DNA of 64,000 bases from Syncephalis plumigaleata (Eukaryota > Zoopagomycota > Zoopagomycetes > Zoopagales > Piptocephalidaceae), in the NCBI GenBank assembly GCA_025201365.1, contig JAIXMF010000003.1:1178001-1242000 (forward strand), written 5' to 3'. Shown piece by piece: positions 49,287-61,309 of the stretch (its first letter is position 1; every line of letters begins with the position of its first letter). Position numbers and translations under genes: made by a program. The notes beneath the pieces were generated by a model that saw only the letters and a program-made list of their open reading frames with translations, was not told the DNA's origin and ran no database searches.

Positions 49287-51209
49287 TTACTGCTTTCTCA
49301 ATATTGTACGCCATTTCATAAAACTATAGTGATCTCCAGAACGTAAAAGTATCTCCTTTTTGCCGTTAACGTACACCTTGAGCGTATTTGCCGTCTGGCC
49401 AACCACATCGGCTGACGCTAGAATAGCGCTACTATTTAGGAATACTGTCTCGCGGTGTGCGAACGACAAATCACCTCGTTGTTTGAGTGCCTCGGCCAGG
49501 ATAAGTCGATCAGATAGAAGCCAGGCGTGCACGAGTTTCTCCGTTTCTTGACCCGGTGTCGTCATCCAGAATTCGCCCTGGTGCACCAGTGTCTGACCGA
49601 GCGAGAGGAACGGATCAAACTGGCCTGCCATGCTACTTTGTAGACTGGCGATCTCTTCGGTATGATTGACTCGTTCAACCCTATATACATTATGATGGCA
49701 ATAGTTCATCGATGAGTATTATGTTCAATTTAGGATTACCAGTGCACACAAACTTACCATGGATTAATACGAGCAACGAGTGATTCCATAGTCTCGATAC
49801 AACGATTCACCTCGATGGTGTCGCGTTCAGAGAGTACACCACTGGTACTGTTATAATCGTGATGCGAGGCACGCACATCGGTGCATCGAGTTAACACTGT
49901 CTCGAAAAAGCTAATATATTGGCTGACACGATCTACAGGACGACGTAGCAACACTCGTATATCTATACCGCCGGCTTGTAATGTACATTCCTAGTTACGC
50001 CCACCCCCCATCAACACAAGTTAGCATCCGTGTGAATATTGTAAATGTATAGTGCACGTGTGTGTGTGTGTGTGTGCTTACCTCGACGGCACGGCGGAAA
50101 GAGTCGTCAACGAAACAAAGGTTCTCGAAACCAACCATAGCCATGGAGTAATTGGCTATCTGTGAAATATACACTTCGAATTCCTCCATCACCTAAATGG
50201 CACGTACGTCCACCATAATGTTAGTATTCGCGTGGAATGATAATGCATCAATGTTGCTAACTTACTCGCACACGAATCAGTGCCGCCACTTCCGCAATGG
50301 TTGCATCAAGTGCATGCCTATTCAGCATTTCCATAAATATGCATATCTTCTATTGTTGCTACTCTACAAAGAATAATAAATGGGTAACTTACAGTACTCT
50401 CAATTCCTCCAATAGACAATGATGAAGCGTTCTAATAGCTGGTAAATAGCCAAATAGACCATTCAGCGTACGCATAATATCTCCTTTAGTGGGATCCGGT
50501 GGTACATGCATAAAACCCATAAGACTGAAACGTCGTCGATGATTCACCGGGCCAGTCTGACGTCCCCCCGAGGACAAGTAGCGACGAGCCAGTGGCATCC
50601 AAAACGCATCGCGAAGCATGTCTATCGCGCTGATATACGAGGACTCGCGATCAATTAGACTTTGGAGCTGCATGGAGAACACATTGGGTGCAGAACCGGT
50701 GGGTATAAATCCTATACATAGTATGAGCCTGTTAATGGCATGCTGTACAACCTGTGTGCCACACACTAATGGGTTTCTCCCTGTCCTGCCATTCCATCTA
50801 CTACGTTGGCAATAGAATGGTGATGGCGGTGGTGTCACCACGCGCACACTTCCCAAAAGAGCAGATATTATGGAAAAACAATGCTTGACATACGTGTGTA
50901 CGCGTGTGTATCCATACCAAGCCCTCCATCACCATGAACACTTCTATTATTGACTCTACCATCTATCCAATAGTACTTACCATTAATATAACCGGTTCGC
51001 GTGTCGGACGAGCAACGTCGACGAGACAAAGGACCTGCAGCTGTCGATCTCACTTGCTGCTGAATGGCCTGAGCCACTAGAGCAACACTAGGCGCAAGCA
51101 TCGCCTCGTTCATTGAAGCACGTCGACGCGGTGTTTTACAACCGCTGGCGGCAGACTCGATAACAATAGCCCGGGACGGCATGAAGTTACTTAGTTGATC
51201 TCGTTGCAT
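49287..51209 (-). CDS. Rho guanine-nucleotide exchange factor (DH-PH)
   Basis: Activates Rho-family GTPases. The DH domain is spread over several exons: LQSLIDRESSYISAIDMLRD (helix 1), GYLPAIRTLHHCLLEELRVL, FENLCFVDDSF, and LLRRPVDRVSQYISFFETVL, equivalent to the conserved KPVQRI.KYPLLL helix. The last exons form a PH domain: LVHQGEFWMTTPGQETEKLV, HAWLLSDRLILAEAL, LKVYVNGKKEILLRS and a final YSFMKWRTILRKQ. The N-terminal about 110 residues are basic and Ser/Arg-rich. There are at least six exons. The ATG at 51209 is used because the two codons before it in the open frame start from TTG. Confidence 0.8.
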
Positions 51210-52695
51210 GTGCAAACAATAACGATGTCAACTTGCTAATACGCAAGTCACAGAGACACGCAATAATTGCGTAGGAAGCAAGTGGAACTAGGAAAACGAA
51301 CCACCCGAAAGAAATAAAGGGATAGCCAAGTGTGCGTACAGTAGTCGCGCAACTTTAGACGAAGAAGAAGAAGAAGCAAAATACGCTAAAAACAAATTAA
51401 ACTGCAAATAATAGATATACGACCTGCGTGCGTAGCGAGGAAAGGGGCGCCAGATAATGATGGCACAATAATACGGGTCGTGCGTAAAAGAACCTGAAGA
51501 GAGGAATAAGAAGAAGAGAAAGTATAAGAAGGTGAGTGAGCGAGCAGGTAAGTGAGTATGTCTATCTAGTAATACTAATAATAATAATGTAAAGGAAAGG
51601 GAAAGGGAAATGGAATAAAGGGAAAGCAAAGTGCGTTCTTGTTCGCTTAGCCACTCGAAAAGAAAAGAATAGATGCTGTAGAGGCAACGAGGACAATTAA
51701 GTCAGCAGCAGGTGTTAAATCGATGGCGTGTTTATAGACTGCTTGGCACCGTAGAAGCGTGTGGTGCAAAAAGCATCAATCGTGAGAATGGAAACAACGC
51801 AACAACGACAGCAGCAGCAGCAGCAGCTACAGCAACGCAACAAGCAGGTAAGCAGTCAAGAAAACGAGACCAACAAGTGGAACAGAACAGTGTGTATGCG
51901 TCGTGAGCGTGTAATCACTACTACTACTGCTACTACTGTTACTACTAGTACTAGTACTCTACTATTACTACTATTCTACTAGTAACACGCAAGCACACAC
52001 GCACTCTATGTATAATTCAAAAGGTATTCCTCACAACCAACACACACGAGAATACAGCACGAGTTACAGAGTAATTACGAACCGTAATTAGCTAACAGTA
52101 CCCAAATGCTAAAGTATATAGTTATAGTGTGGTAGTAGTAAGTGAATAGAAGAGAAGAAGGAATGCGTAGTGGTGGTAAGGAGAGAATAAGAAAAGGAAA
52201 AGTGGCGCTAGATAGTCGTGGTCTACTCTGATCCATTTGTTCACTCATCCATCAGCTAGAAAAGAAGATGGCCGCATTTGCTGGTTGGAAATAGCCGTGC
52301 GGTCGGAGTCTAATCCATCTCCTCATTTCTCCTCCTCGTCCTCGTCCTACTCACTCTCCTCTCATTCAATGACACGCTTGTTATTGTTCACCCATTCACT
52401 CGTATTATTTGACAGCAAGCCTTGTGTCTATTGATATTGTTCATGTATTTTCTTTCTATCACTAGCACTCTCGGCCTATGCACACGCATTGATGTTTATT
52501 GAATTTGGTAGTTAGAGAAGCAAGTAGATCATGTATATATAAAGGGTAACTATAGATAGGAACATACTTAAATAGATACAAGTAATCTTGAAACGAAGTA
52601 CGTGTGTATCTCACCATGATAGTATTACTGTAGGATGATCGACTGTGCAATTGTTGCAAATAATCAGCGACACACTTTCTGTCTCTTCCTCATTT

Positions 52696-52727
<32 letters not shown>

Positions 52728-53348
52728 TAAGCATACGAGGATAGAATGAGTAGTCTAGGAGAAGTGTGGACAGTTTGGCCATTTCTCTCATTGTCCAATG
52801 AAGGTAGGCAAGCCACATGCGGAGATCTAAATCATGTTGATCATTGGTGACCGCGTGAGTGTCGCAATTTAACCTCCGCTCATGCAATGTCAAATATCAA
52901 ACTGGCGCAGCACAATGCAACAATCACGCTGTTCCTTTATGTTATACGCACTAGTGTCTTGTCCTAGGAAAATACACATATACTTTACATTACTAATACA
53001 ACTTGTATTCTACATATTATTCGACTAAAGAGATGAAATTGTAAACGTATACTACAATGATTGGTTGGCTTTGCAGGACTGTGTTCATTGTATAAATATA
53101 GAAATGATAAATGGGGGAGGAAGGCGAGCTGAGTTATGAATAGCAAAAAAATTCTCCGAAACTGGTTGGCCAAAGAGTGAATCGAATTAGATTCGAATAG
53201 AATCAAAACCACTTTCAGTCATACTTGTTTCGTCTCTTTTCACCTCACGCTTACGCATTACGTTTTATGTTTACTCGTAAAAGGAAACGAAAGAGAAATA
53301 GAGAGAGAAAAGGAAAAGTAGTTCATTAAGGTTTCTTACGAATTCAGT
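51210..53348. other. 2.1-kb intergenic region
   Basis: Divergent region between the RhoGEF and TOE1. It holds a CAGCAGCAGCAGCAGCTACAG run near 51811, ACTACTACTACTGCT triplets near 51919, TCCTCCTCGTCCTCGTCC near 52328, and (CA)n at 52702-52726. No gene was recognised. Confidence 0.5.
52702..52726. repeat. (CA)n microsatellite
   Basis: Twelve CA dinucleotides in tandem. Confidence 0.9.
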
Positions 53349-55104
53349 ATGGAAACACTTGGTAGTCAGCACGATCTACATGTTGCCTCTGAGACTATTC
53401 ACTATGTTGAGCTTACACGACATAATCTATCTCATTACGTAGTAGGTATGATGTCACTAATGCGTAATGCAACATTTATTGCTGTTGATTGCGAATTCAC
53501 CGGTCTTGGACTAAGTCGACCGGAAACACGAGCAACGTACGTAGGTGTTTCCTTAAAGCATAGTAATCTATCATTGTATACAAGTTGTCTAATCAGTCTA
53601 TATTGATTATAGAAATATCGAGGATAGATATATGGCATTGCGTAAACTTGTGGATACACACGCATTAGTCGCGGTAGGATTGAGTATTTTCATAGAACGA
53701 CCAGTCAACAACAAGCATGAATTACCGGGGAGTCGACAGATTCTTTACGATGTACATATATTTCAATTGTTGCTCTGCTGTACTGTATGTATTATCATGG
53801 AACTATCTAACAAACGATGGATTAATCATTATTATTGCTGTTATTATTATGTAGCAAGACTATATGGTCAGTCCAGAAAGTCTACGTTTTCTCGTTGATA
53901 ATGGTTACGATCTCAATCGATTAGTACGCGATGGTGTTCCTTATCAACCGATGAGTACATTGGAGGTAAGTCATCCTGTTCATATATCCCTATTATTTAC
54001 TTGTACTCATAACGTGCTTATATATAACAACTTATTATTATAGATGATGGAGAATGCATTTACAACACCAGAAGCAAAACTACTTAAAAGCTTGTTTGAC
54101 ACACTCATTACAGCTGGTCGTCCACTCATTGTACATAATGGATGGCTTGATTTACTATTTTTATATCATGGTTTTTATGCACCTTTACCGAACAAGCTGC
54201 AATCGTTCGTTGCTGATCTTCGTGAAATGTTTCCAGGCGGTATTTGGGATACGAAATACACTTCTGATTATATTGATCGTGAACCTGCCTCATTCCTAGC
54301 CTTACTCTACCGTAAATGGTTAGTAATTCGTCATTGTATAGCATTATAACTAATACCACGATGGCAACTACTACTACTATTAGTGAACGTCTACATAAAC
54401 GACGATGTAAGCAAGCAAGTACATCATCTGGTCTACCGTATATCTCCTGTATCACTCATCGAATGGCACCCACTATTCCGACGACAATGACAACACCATC
54501 TACCATACGTGAATCGACCGATAGCACACAAGCTACGACATCCAAACCTGACTATTGCCAAAAGTATGCAGTAAGTACATATGTATGTATATTTGTATAC
54601 ATTACAATGACTAATTCGATACTCATACTATATTAGAATCATGGCCATTGTCCAATGGGTCGTCAATGTCCGTATTCACATTCATTAGATGTCATTCTGG
54701 ATGCACAAGAACGTCGAACAAGTAGAAAAACAAATGTCAACGAGCAAAAGATTCTAAAACGAAATGATATTGATAATGTTGATACCAATCAAAGTGCAAG
54801 TAAACGACATTGTTCGATTGCTGCATCAACTACTACATCTACAACTACTGCATCTACAACTACTGTACCTGATCCATCCCAGTATCATGCTGCCTACTTT
54901 GACGCGTTTATGACGGGATATGTTCATGCTGCTCAACGACAAGCTCAATTAGAGAGTAATCCAGACTATAACGAATCTCAATTACGATCATTAATGGGTG
55001 ATCGACTTTATTTAATTGGTAAAAGTATGCCATTGCCCATAACACACAGTGTACTTGCCTCTACATCAGCTGGACATCGTCGTCGTATGGCATTACTGCC
55101 ATGA
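53349..55104 (+). CDS. TOE1: TOE1-type 3' exonuclease (DEDD deadenylase with CCCH finger)
   Basis: Nuclear DEDD exonuclease that trims 3' ends of snRNAs and related RNAs. The first catalytic motif is IAVDCEFTGLG. Then come NIEDRYMALRKLVDTHALVA after an intron, PESLRFLVDNGYDLNRL, IVHNGWLDLLFLY (third Asp), and FVADLREMFPGGIWDTKY. RKCERLHKRRCK follows, where an intron (donor GTTAGT at 54318) splits the Cys codon. Next is a CCCH finger of spacing C-x8-C-x5-C-x3-H ending CPMGRQCPYSH. The C-terminal signature is FDAFMTGYVHAAQ and GKSMPLPITHS. Finger and C-terminal block separate it from PARN and Caf1/Pop2. About seven exons, with no frame steps. Confidence 0.92.
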
Positions 55105-55336
55105 CAACATAATGACAAATAAAGATACTACTACTATTACTAATATTCATGTAATGCCATCTTATTATATCTTAAACACTTTATATATTATCGCGTGTAC
55201 GTTGAACACGTTTGCACGAATGAATGGAAATGGAAATGGAAAAGACAAGTACCACGCAAATCAATAGGTGCAAACACTTGAGGGAAAACTTGGAATAATA
55301 GTAAAAAGATAAATGACTATAGCATCTACTCTGTTA

Positions 55337-57217
55337 TTACTCGTCCTTTGACTTCTTCTTCTTCTTCTTTTTTGCATCTGTGTCGTCGTCAGACTCGTGA
55401 GATCGCTTCTTCTCCTTCTTCTCTTTCTTTTCCTTCTTTTCCTTCTTTTCTTTCTTGTCCTTCTTGTCCTTCTTTTCTTTCTTGTCCGATGTCTCTGATT
55501 CTGGCTTGTCGACCTCCATACCACCTGCACTAGGACCAGTTACGTAGAAATCGGTTGTTGCTTGATAGCCACCGCTTGGTTTCATTTCGTGCTTCTTTTG
55601 TGTGCGCATGTTCTTGGCACCCTTGGCTGTAAGTTGCACGCCTTCTAGTTGACGCAGACGAGCATCGATCTTTGCACGAGCCTCAATGCCCACTGTAGGA
55701 TTCTCTTGCTCGCCCAATGCATCTACACGTGCTGAGATGGAACTCTTGGCAGCTACCATACGAGCAATCTAATAAAGCGATAATAAGTATTTGCTTGTTT
55801 ATATGTGTATATGTGTCTATTCTATCGTATCATACCTTTCCCTTGGCCTTAGGGGCTGCCTGTCCAACAAGACTAGCATGGAAGATCAAACCGTATTTCG
55901 GTGTGTCGTGCTTGGTCTTCAATGCACGGAACAACGCCTTCTCCGCGCCTAGAATTTGAACGGTTGAAGCTGGGTATTTAGCGAGATTGATGAGTGATCC
56001 AGCATGGGAGATGAGACGTGCACCGACCAATTCACCGACAATGGTGGTCAGATTAGGAGCAATAGCATTCATGCGATTCTTAAGATATTCATACAATTGC
56101 GTGCGATATTCAGTAATAGAGATGACTTGCTCACACAAGTGTGTAATGTTCTCAATATCCTCTTCGCTAATCTATAATCACGAATGGTCTTAGTCATGCT
56201 ATCTAACTGGAAGAACACAATAGTAGCCTATACTTACCTCAGTACCCATGGAAATCTCAGCGGCCTCCTTGACCTCCTTCTCTAGTTCCTCGGGTAGGAC
56301 ATCGGATAGATCAATATCTTGTGCATTGGTACGTACACCTAGTAGAAACAATAGTAATGATTATTAGTATAACGAGCAAGTCATCGCTAATTCACTATTT
56401 CATATGTAACTTACCCATAGTCTTGACTACTTTAGCGTAGGCTAGATTGTCAACAACAATCTTACCCATCTCGGGGAAGTGCCAGCCGTACCATTCCTTG
56501 ACACGCATGGCGTACGTGTTGAGTTCCTTGTCCAGATCATCAAGTAGACCGATGGCTTGTACAATCATCGTGTCAACCTTGTCTGGCGAGAACTTGAGTT
56601 TATAACGCGACAACGAATGCGACAGACCCAACACCATAGCATTCATATCGGAGGCAGGAACACCGGAAACGAGTGACTCGAATTGAGATCGAATACCACG
56701 ATACAACTCTAGAACTGTATTATCGGCGGCAATCTTAATACCGAGCTTCTTAGCAATAGAACCACCTAGAGAAACAAATAAACAGATAATGAACGTGCCG
56801 CGTTAATTAAACGGTCATCATCCGATACAATTGTAATGACGTAACATAATACATACCGAGTTTCGAGTCGGCCACAGCCAAGCTTTCCTTCTTTAGTTCC
56901 TTCTCGGATAGCTCTTGAGTAAGGAATTGTTTAAGACCTTTGGATATTTTGCCTTCAACGACAGCAGTAATATCCGATAAGGCTTCGACGGTGTTTTCAA
57001 ACTTTTGGAAAGCTCGAAGTTTAACCCTAAATGAGAACAGCGACACAATACATGTAAGCACTCTGATTTACTCACTATTATGCTGTAACGCTTACGTTTC
57101 ATTAGCAAGTTCGGGTGTGGCAAAAGATTGGTACAAATCCTCTGGCTTCTTCAGCTTGCCATCGTCAAGTAGCTTAAAGAGTGCGTAGCCCGCCGGCGTT
57201 TCGTAAAGCACAAGCAT
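55337..57217 (-). CDS. NOP58: Box C/D snoRNP core protein Nop58
   Basis: Nucleolar scaffold of box C/D snoRNPs for rRNA 2'-O-methylation. The start [16 protein letters not shown] is canonical. It is followed by [13 protein letters not shown]-like sequence, [30 protein letters not shown] (Nop coiled coil), [20 protein letters not shown] and [20 protein letters not shown] (Nop domain), and a C-terminal Lys-Lys-Glu/Asp repeat tail. Tail length and KKE repeats distinguish it from Nop56. About six short introns. The ATG is at 57215-57217 and the stop at 55337. Intron sequences show no convincing C/D snoRNA. Confidence 0.97.
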
Positions 57218-57566
57218 GATGAAGGTTCGGAATCAGTCTCTTTCTTATGGGAGAGGTACTAGTGTATGGAATCAGTCGTGATCGGGAATACACGAAATGA
57301 CTCTTCAAGAAAAAAAAGGAAAAGAAAAGACGCCAATTCGTGTGTAGAATGGTGAGCGCGATGAACCATGAAAAAATCTACCTAATAACAGCAGGAAAAA
57401 AAAGAAAAAATTGTTTTCATTCCGAGTCACTTTAAGCAACTTGACTTCATCCAGTCTGGTAGTTTTCCCCCCTATTTGACAGTTTACAAGAAAGCAACGC
57501 GCTGCCAATGATGAATTATTTCGTCACGCTGTACATGTAAACATATAAATATCCAAATGGATATGT

Positions 57567-57583
57567 TCTCTCGTTCTAGTACA
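57567..57583 (+). repeat. 17-bp direct repeat, copy 1
   Basis: TCTCTCGTTCTAGTACA, identical at 57848-57864, 281 bp downstream. Each copy sits 48-53 bp before an ATG. It may be a promoter element or the footprint of a local duplication. Confidence 0.6.
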
Positions 57584-57619
57584 GGGCCATACACAGCACT
57601 CGTATAGCCAGCATCTACA

Positions 57620-57804
57620 ATGACAAACCGTCTGATCACCAACATATATTCAACTCATGGTCCTATACATTACAGAATATTATACGAGCAAAATATCGCA
57701 CAGCATTAACGCTTTCGTCCACTTCGACATTTCGTCGTAAGTGGCAATGGTTAGGTGATGCTTTAAATGTAAATTTTCACTCCCCATTATCGACTGATGG
57801 ATAA
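57620..57804 (+). CDS. Possible small protein gene (about 60 aa), unrecognised
   Basis: ATG at 57620 opens MTNRLITNIYSTHG. A one-base step like those in neighbouring genes would continue it into AKYRTALTLSSTSTFRRKWQ and end at TAA 57802-57804. Its upstream 17-mer is shared with the next gene. There is no homology and no intron, so it could easily be chance. Confidence 0.18.
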
Positions 57805-57847
57805 AATTTGTTAATTTTCTTTATCGGTCAATAAAAACATTATTTCC

Positions 57848-57864
57848 TCTCTCGTTCTAGTACA
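57848..57864 (+). repeat. 17-bp direct repeat, copy 2
   Basis: Second copy of TCTCTCGTTCTAGTACA, located 32 bp before the ATG of the PMP22-family gene. Confidence 0.6.
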
Positions 57865-57895
57865 CCATCGTATATCATTAAACTATTACGCTAAC

Positions 57896-58672
57896 ATGTC
57901 TTCTACTACTGCCTCTGTCGTCAAACCAACCATTAGCTATGGTCAACAACTACTACTTCGCTATGTGGTAGCGCTGAATACACACCCCTTAAGAACTAAG
58001 GCAATTACAGCTGGTGTCCTCAATGGTCTTCAGGAACTCATTGCACAACTGGTAGCTAGTAGAGTAGCTCGAACTCGCCACTCCGCCACCAATACTGCTG
58101 CAAGTTCGGAGACAGCACGTCCAAAACCATCCGCATTCCCTGTAGACAAACGAGTAGTCAACATGGCACTCTATGGTAGGGGGATAAATAGACTATGATG
58201 GCATGAACCGTACTAACCAGCGTGTGTCTAGGTTTTCTAATTAGCGGTCCTCTAAACCACGCTCTATATGATATTCTTAATCGTATCATTGCAGGACGTA
58301 AAGATATCCGCTATGCGATTGCCCAGTTACTCGCTGCCAACCTTATCATTAGTCCTATTCTGAACACAGGTAAATAGTGGTAGTTGTGTTTGCCTGCTTA
58401 GCTACTGGATCTAATGTGTCTATTTCTACTCTCGACACATAGTCTACCTATCAGCCATGGAGGTGATTGCCGGTAGACCGCAGATCCATCACATCCGTGG
58501 TGCAGTTACGCGCGGTCTTCTACCAATGCTACGAATCTCTTGGATGCTCTTCCCACTTGTACAGATATCGGCGCAACGCTATCTTCCACCACAGCTATGG
58601 GTGCCCTACTTTAACCTAGTCGGTTTTGTATTTGGTGTCTATTTTAACATTGTTGCTAAAATGAGAAAGTAA
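57896..58672 (+). CDS. Mpv17/PMP22-family peroxisomal membrane protein (PXMP2-like)
   Basis: Small four-TM membrane protein of peroxisomes or inner mitochondrial membrane. There are three exons: 57896-58175, 58232-58369 and 58443-58672, with branch site TACTAAC in intron 1. Signatures are YVVALNTHPLRTKAITAGVL, then GFLISGPLNHALYDILN, AQLLAANLIISPILNTVYLS, LLPMLRISWMLFPLVQISAQ and VPYFNLVGFVFGVYFN. An Ala/Thr-rich insert of about 30 residues precedes the second helix. The terminal WVPYFNLVGFVFG block is closest to PXMP2/PMP22 rather than Sym1, but I leave the symbol open. Confidence 0.88.
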
Positions 58673-58923
58673 TACCATCCACTGGATTGTACAAATGGTC
58701 AACGCCACTATCATGATGTTGCAATAGTTGATTTCCACGTTATTTCGATTAAACATGCAAATGTAATACACATGCCACCATATCAAAATAAAGGATAATA
58801 CTGGTGATACATGGTTGCTTTATTTAAGCATAAATATAAATGTTTATCTATATCGTATTACGCCGTTTAATCCAACATTGGCAATTAGGATTAGAAAAGT
58901 GAAGGAAATAGTTAGTGTGACTA

Positions 58924-58956
58924 CAGGGTTTTCCCAACCAATTAACATTGTTAGTC
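58924..58956 (+). repeat. Left terminal inverted repeat, element 2
   Basis: Begins CAGGGTTTTCCCAACC next to TA, and is the inverted partner of 61310-61342. Confidence 0.65.
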
Positions 58957-58960
58957 ATTA

Positions 58961-59100
58961 TTAATGAATAGATTTGCACAATTGTTAACACTATTATCGC
59001 ATTGCTATTATTATTAAGTAGTTGTCATTGCCCTAGCAGTTGAGGGAGATGTTAATGATTACGATATCATATGCTACAATTAGTGATAATAAATAATAGC
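58961..59100. other. Conserved non-coding block (element 2 copy)
   Basis: Aligned with 30882-31019 over about 140 bp with the shared core GTTGAGGGAGATGTTAATGA. It lies between the left inverted repeat and the 3' end of F-box gene B. The right ends of both elements lack it. Confidence 0.6.
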
Positions 59101-59182
59101 TATTCCTCATTATTAGTTAATAGAAACATGTTGCTCGCTCTGATGTGATCAATAACAATATAGTATGATTTATTGATACTTG

Positions 59183-60826
59183 TTATAGTTCACCATATTC
59201 TTGTATTACTAGCGTATGTTTGTCAGTGGAGCTAGATAGCATGCCAAACATTGCATAATGAGACGATCTCCATTTCTTGCTTAGTGCTCCCAATTTGCGT
59301 GTTGTTTTCTTTGTATTAATGTCTACAAGCAATCGATTGTATACACGATTATAACGTCCTGTAATAAAAACATAGATATTCCCGATAATATTTTTGCCGA
59401 AAATTACATCCGGTATTTGTAATATTTGATCGTCATGGTAGGTTAAGTCTGTCAATACTTTTCTTGGTCTGTAATCAAATGTTAAATATTTACATCCAGC
59501 CCTTAACAATGGGATAGGTATATGTCGGGCAGTCATAGTGTAGCAATTACGTGGAGTATGGCTTTGACCACTTGATCCTACATTATGTATTACGAATGGA
59601 TTATAATGAGGATTACCACGTAAATTAAGAATCATATGTGAATCATATGAATGATGAGCAGATATTTTCATATCCGGCATCATTTCAGGTAGTTGAAACC
59701 AGCCACTTCGCAATTGTACAGCAGGATTATTACTCGAGAACTGGTGTAATGCCCATTCAATACGACCCACATCATCGTCTTTGACTAGTCTTGCCGTGTA
59801 TAGTATTGCTGTATCATTGGTTGTTTTATAGGAACGTATCGTACCCCATGTGTCACCAATGCTTCCTTGACACATGACACTATTATCTATATCAAATACC
59901 ATTATACCGGCTGAATTCATTAATGATTAGTACTAGTTATATGGCATCATTGCATAGCTATCATTCTTACAAATTGACAAGAATTTGTATGACTTTCGTG
60001 TTCCATGCACTAATAATGCCCATTTCCCCTCGATTGTCATCACTCGATATTGTCCTGGAACATCGAATGTAGTGAAAACATCACCATGCTTGCGAGTAAG
60101 TATTTTTACATTATAGTGAGTATCACTTTTGATTGTACTAGAAGATACGGCTATGTAATGATCACCCAGGACATAATCATACCCAGCTTCATTAGCGCTA
60201 CCCAGTGAAAGAAAGTTTAGCGATGTGGATAGCGTACTGTTACATACAATGTTGTTGCTTGATTTAAGGTTTGGATGTGGCAGATAATCTAAAACATAGC
60301 TATGACTTGATGTTTCGTCTGGATGATCTTGTTGTGCGATAATTATCCGTTTATCTTTACCACATCTTTTATAACGTACTTCATCCTTGTCCTGTTCCAT
60401 ATCGATATGCGTGGTCTTGCATCGTTTATATCGCCAATTATTCTCGGTGCTCACTCGTCGACGATATGTGTTGTACCAGTCCACGTTCTCTAGTAGATCG
60501 GCTCGTTTATCCGATGTACATGGATTGTTGACATCCGTGCGTATACACCATAATACGAATTCCATTTCTTTAACATAATAGGGTCCCGATAGGAAATCCC
60601 TATGGTATAGTGCTTGCCATAATAATCGGTCATTTCGAATACTGCTTTTTAATGAGCGACAACATGCTGATAGACACACAAAATCCTTATAACTAAATAA
60701 ATTACGGAAAGCACGTTGGTCCTGAAATGGAAGACTACTCAGACAGTCCAGTAATCTACAAGACGAGTTGGAATTACTCGATACTTCAGCAGTAGTAGTA
60801 GTAATAATAGTAATAACAGTAGACAT
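59183..60826 (-). CDS. F-box protein, copy B (within element 2)
   Basis: About 527-residue F-box protein, paralogous to the gene at 2089-3729 along its whole length. The F-box-like part is at about residues 27-80 (CLSSLPFQDQRAFRNLFSYK, then DRLLWQALYHRDFLSGP). Later shared blocks are YNTYRRRVSTENNWRYKR, RIEWALHQFSSNNPAVQLRS and the end VIQEYGEL. Two exons: 59971-60826 and 59183-59910. The intron of 60 nt (GTAAGA, branch TACTAATC, TTCAG) is phase 1, as in copy A. Reading straight through it meets stops, so splicing is needed. This copy has no frame steps. The start is the ATG at 60826; upstream codons begin at TTG. It is probably an SCF adaptor; the substrate is unknown. Confidence 0.82.
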
Positions 60827-61038
60827 AGTGGAATGGAATAAGAAAGACAATAAGGGGTAGAGAAATACGATGACGTTATTTTAATCAAGAACACACAAAT
60901 AAAGCATACGTAAGCGTGGATAACAATGAAGCATGGTGTTCAAGTATTTCTAATTGACGAGATATCCTATTGTCACTTGTCATGCCTTCTTAATATGAGT
61001 ATAATCTATAACAATATACTAGTTCATTATTCTATTAG

Positions 61039-61279
61039 ATGCACACATCAGAATTGTAAAGATGACATGAATGGTAAATGATTCGAGTATCATGTATGGA
61101 ATCGGGATATGGCAGCATGTCTGAATGTTATTCAGATTATTCTCAGTCTTCGTAATGGAAATGGTGTTCTAACACAACTACATCAAAGTGTCATTACTTC
61201 TAAGCGTTCAAGAAATGAAGGACAAGGACAACAACTTATTCGTGATGGTTATCGCTACTCACATCTAAATACGTATTAA
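61039..61279 (+). pseudogene. Fanzor/TnpB-like gene 3'-end remnant
   Basis: This segment follows a TTCTATTAG acceptor identical to that at 31600-31608. It encodes CTHQNCKDD (zinc-ribbon part), then HVWNRDMAACLNVIQII. WNRD..A.LN is the RuvC-III site and following helix of TnpB/Fanzor proteins. A tail with LHQSVITSKRSRNEG and RDGYRYSHLNTY completes it. One in-frame stop lies between the two motifs, and all upstream domains are missing, so it is a relic. The last bases abut the right inverted repeat. Confidence 0.6.
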
Positions 61280-61309
61280 CATAGCTATTATTTATTAGTA
61301 AAAGCAACA

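Larger units (their letters stand above)
57218..57895. other. Divergent intergenic region with possible small gene
   Basis: Between NOP58 and the PMP22-family gene. It contains a repeated 17-mer (57567-57583 and 57848-57864), each copy lying about 50 bp before an ATG (57620 and 57896), and a weak small open frame described separately. Confidence 0.45.

Noticed and set aside
59911-59970. Stop codons between the two halves of F-box gene B, as if two genes or stop read-through
   Set aside because: The stretch has a GTAAGA donor, TACTAATC branch site and CAG acceptor, and copy A has an intron at the same place.
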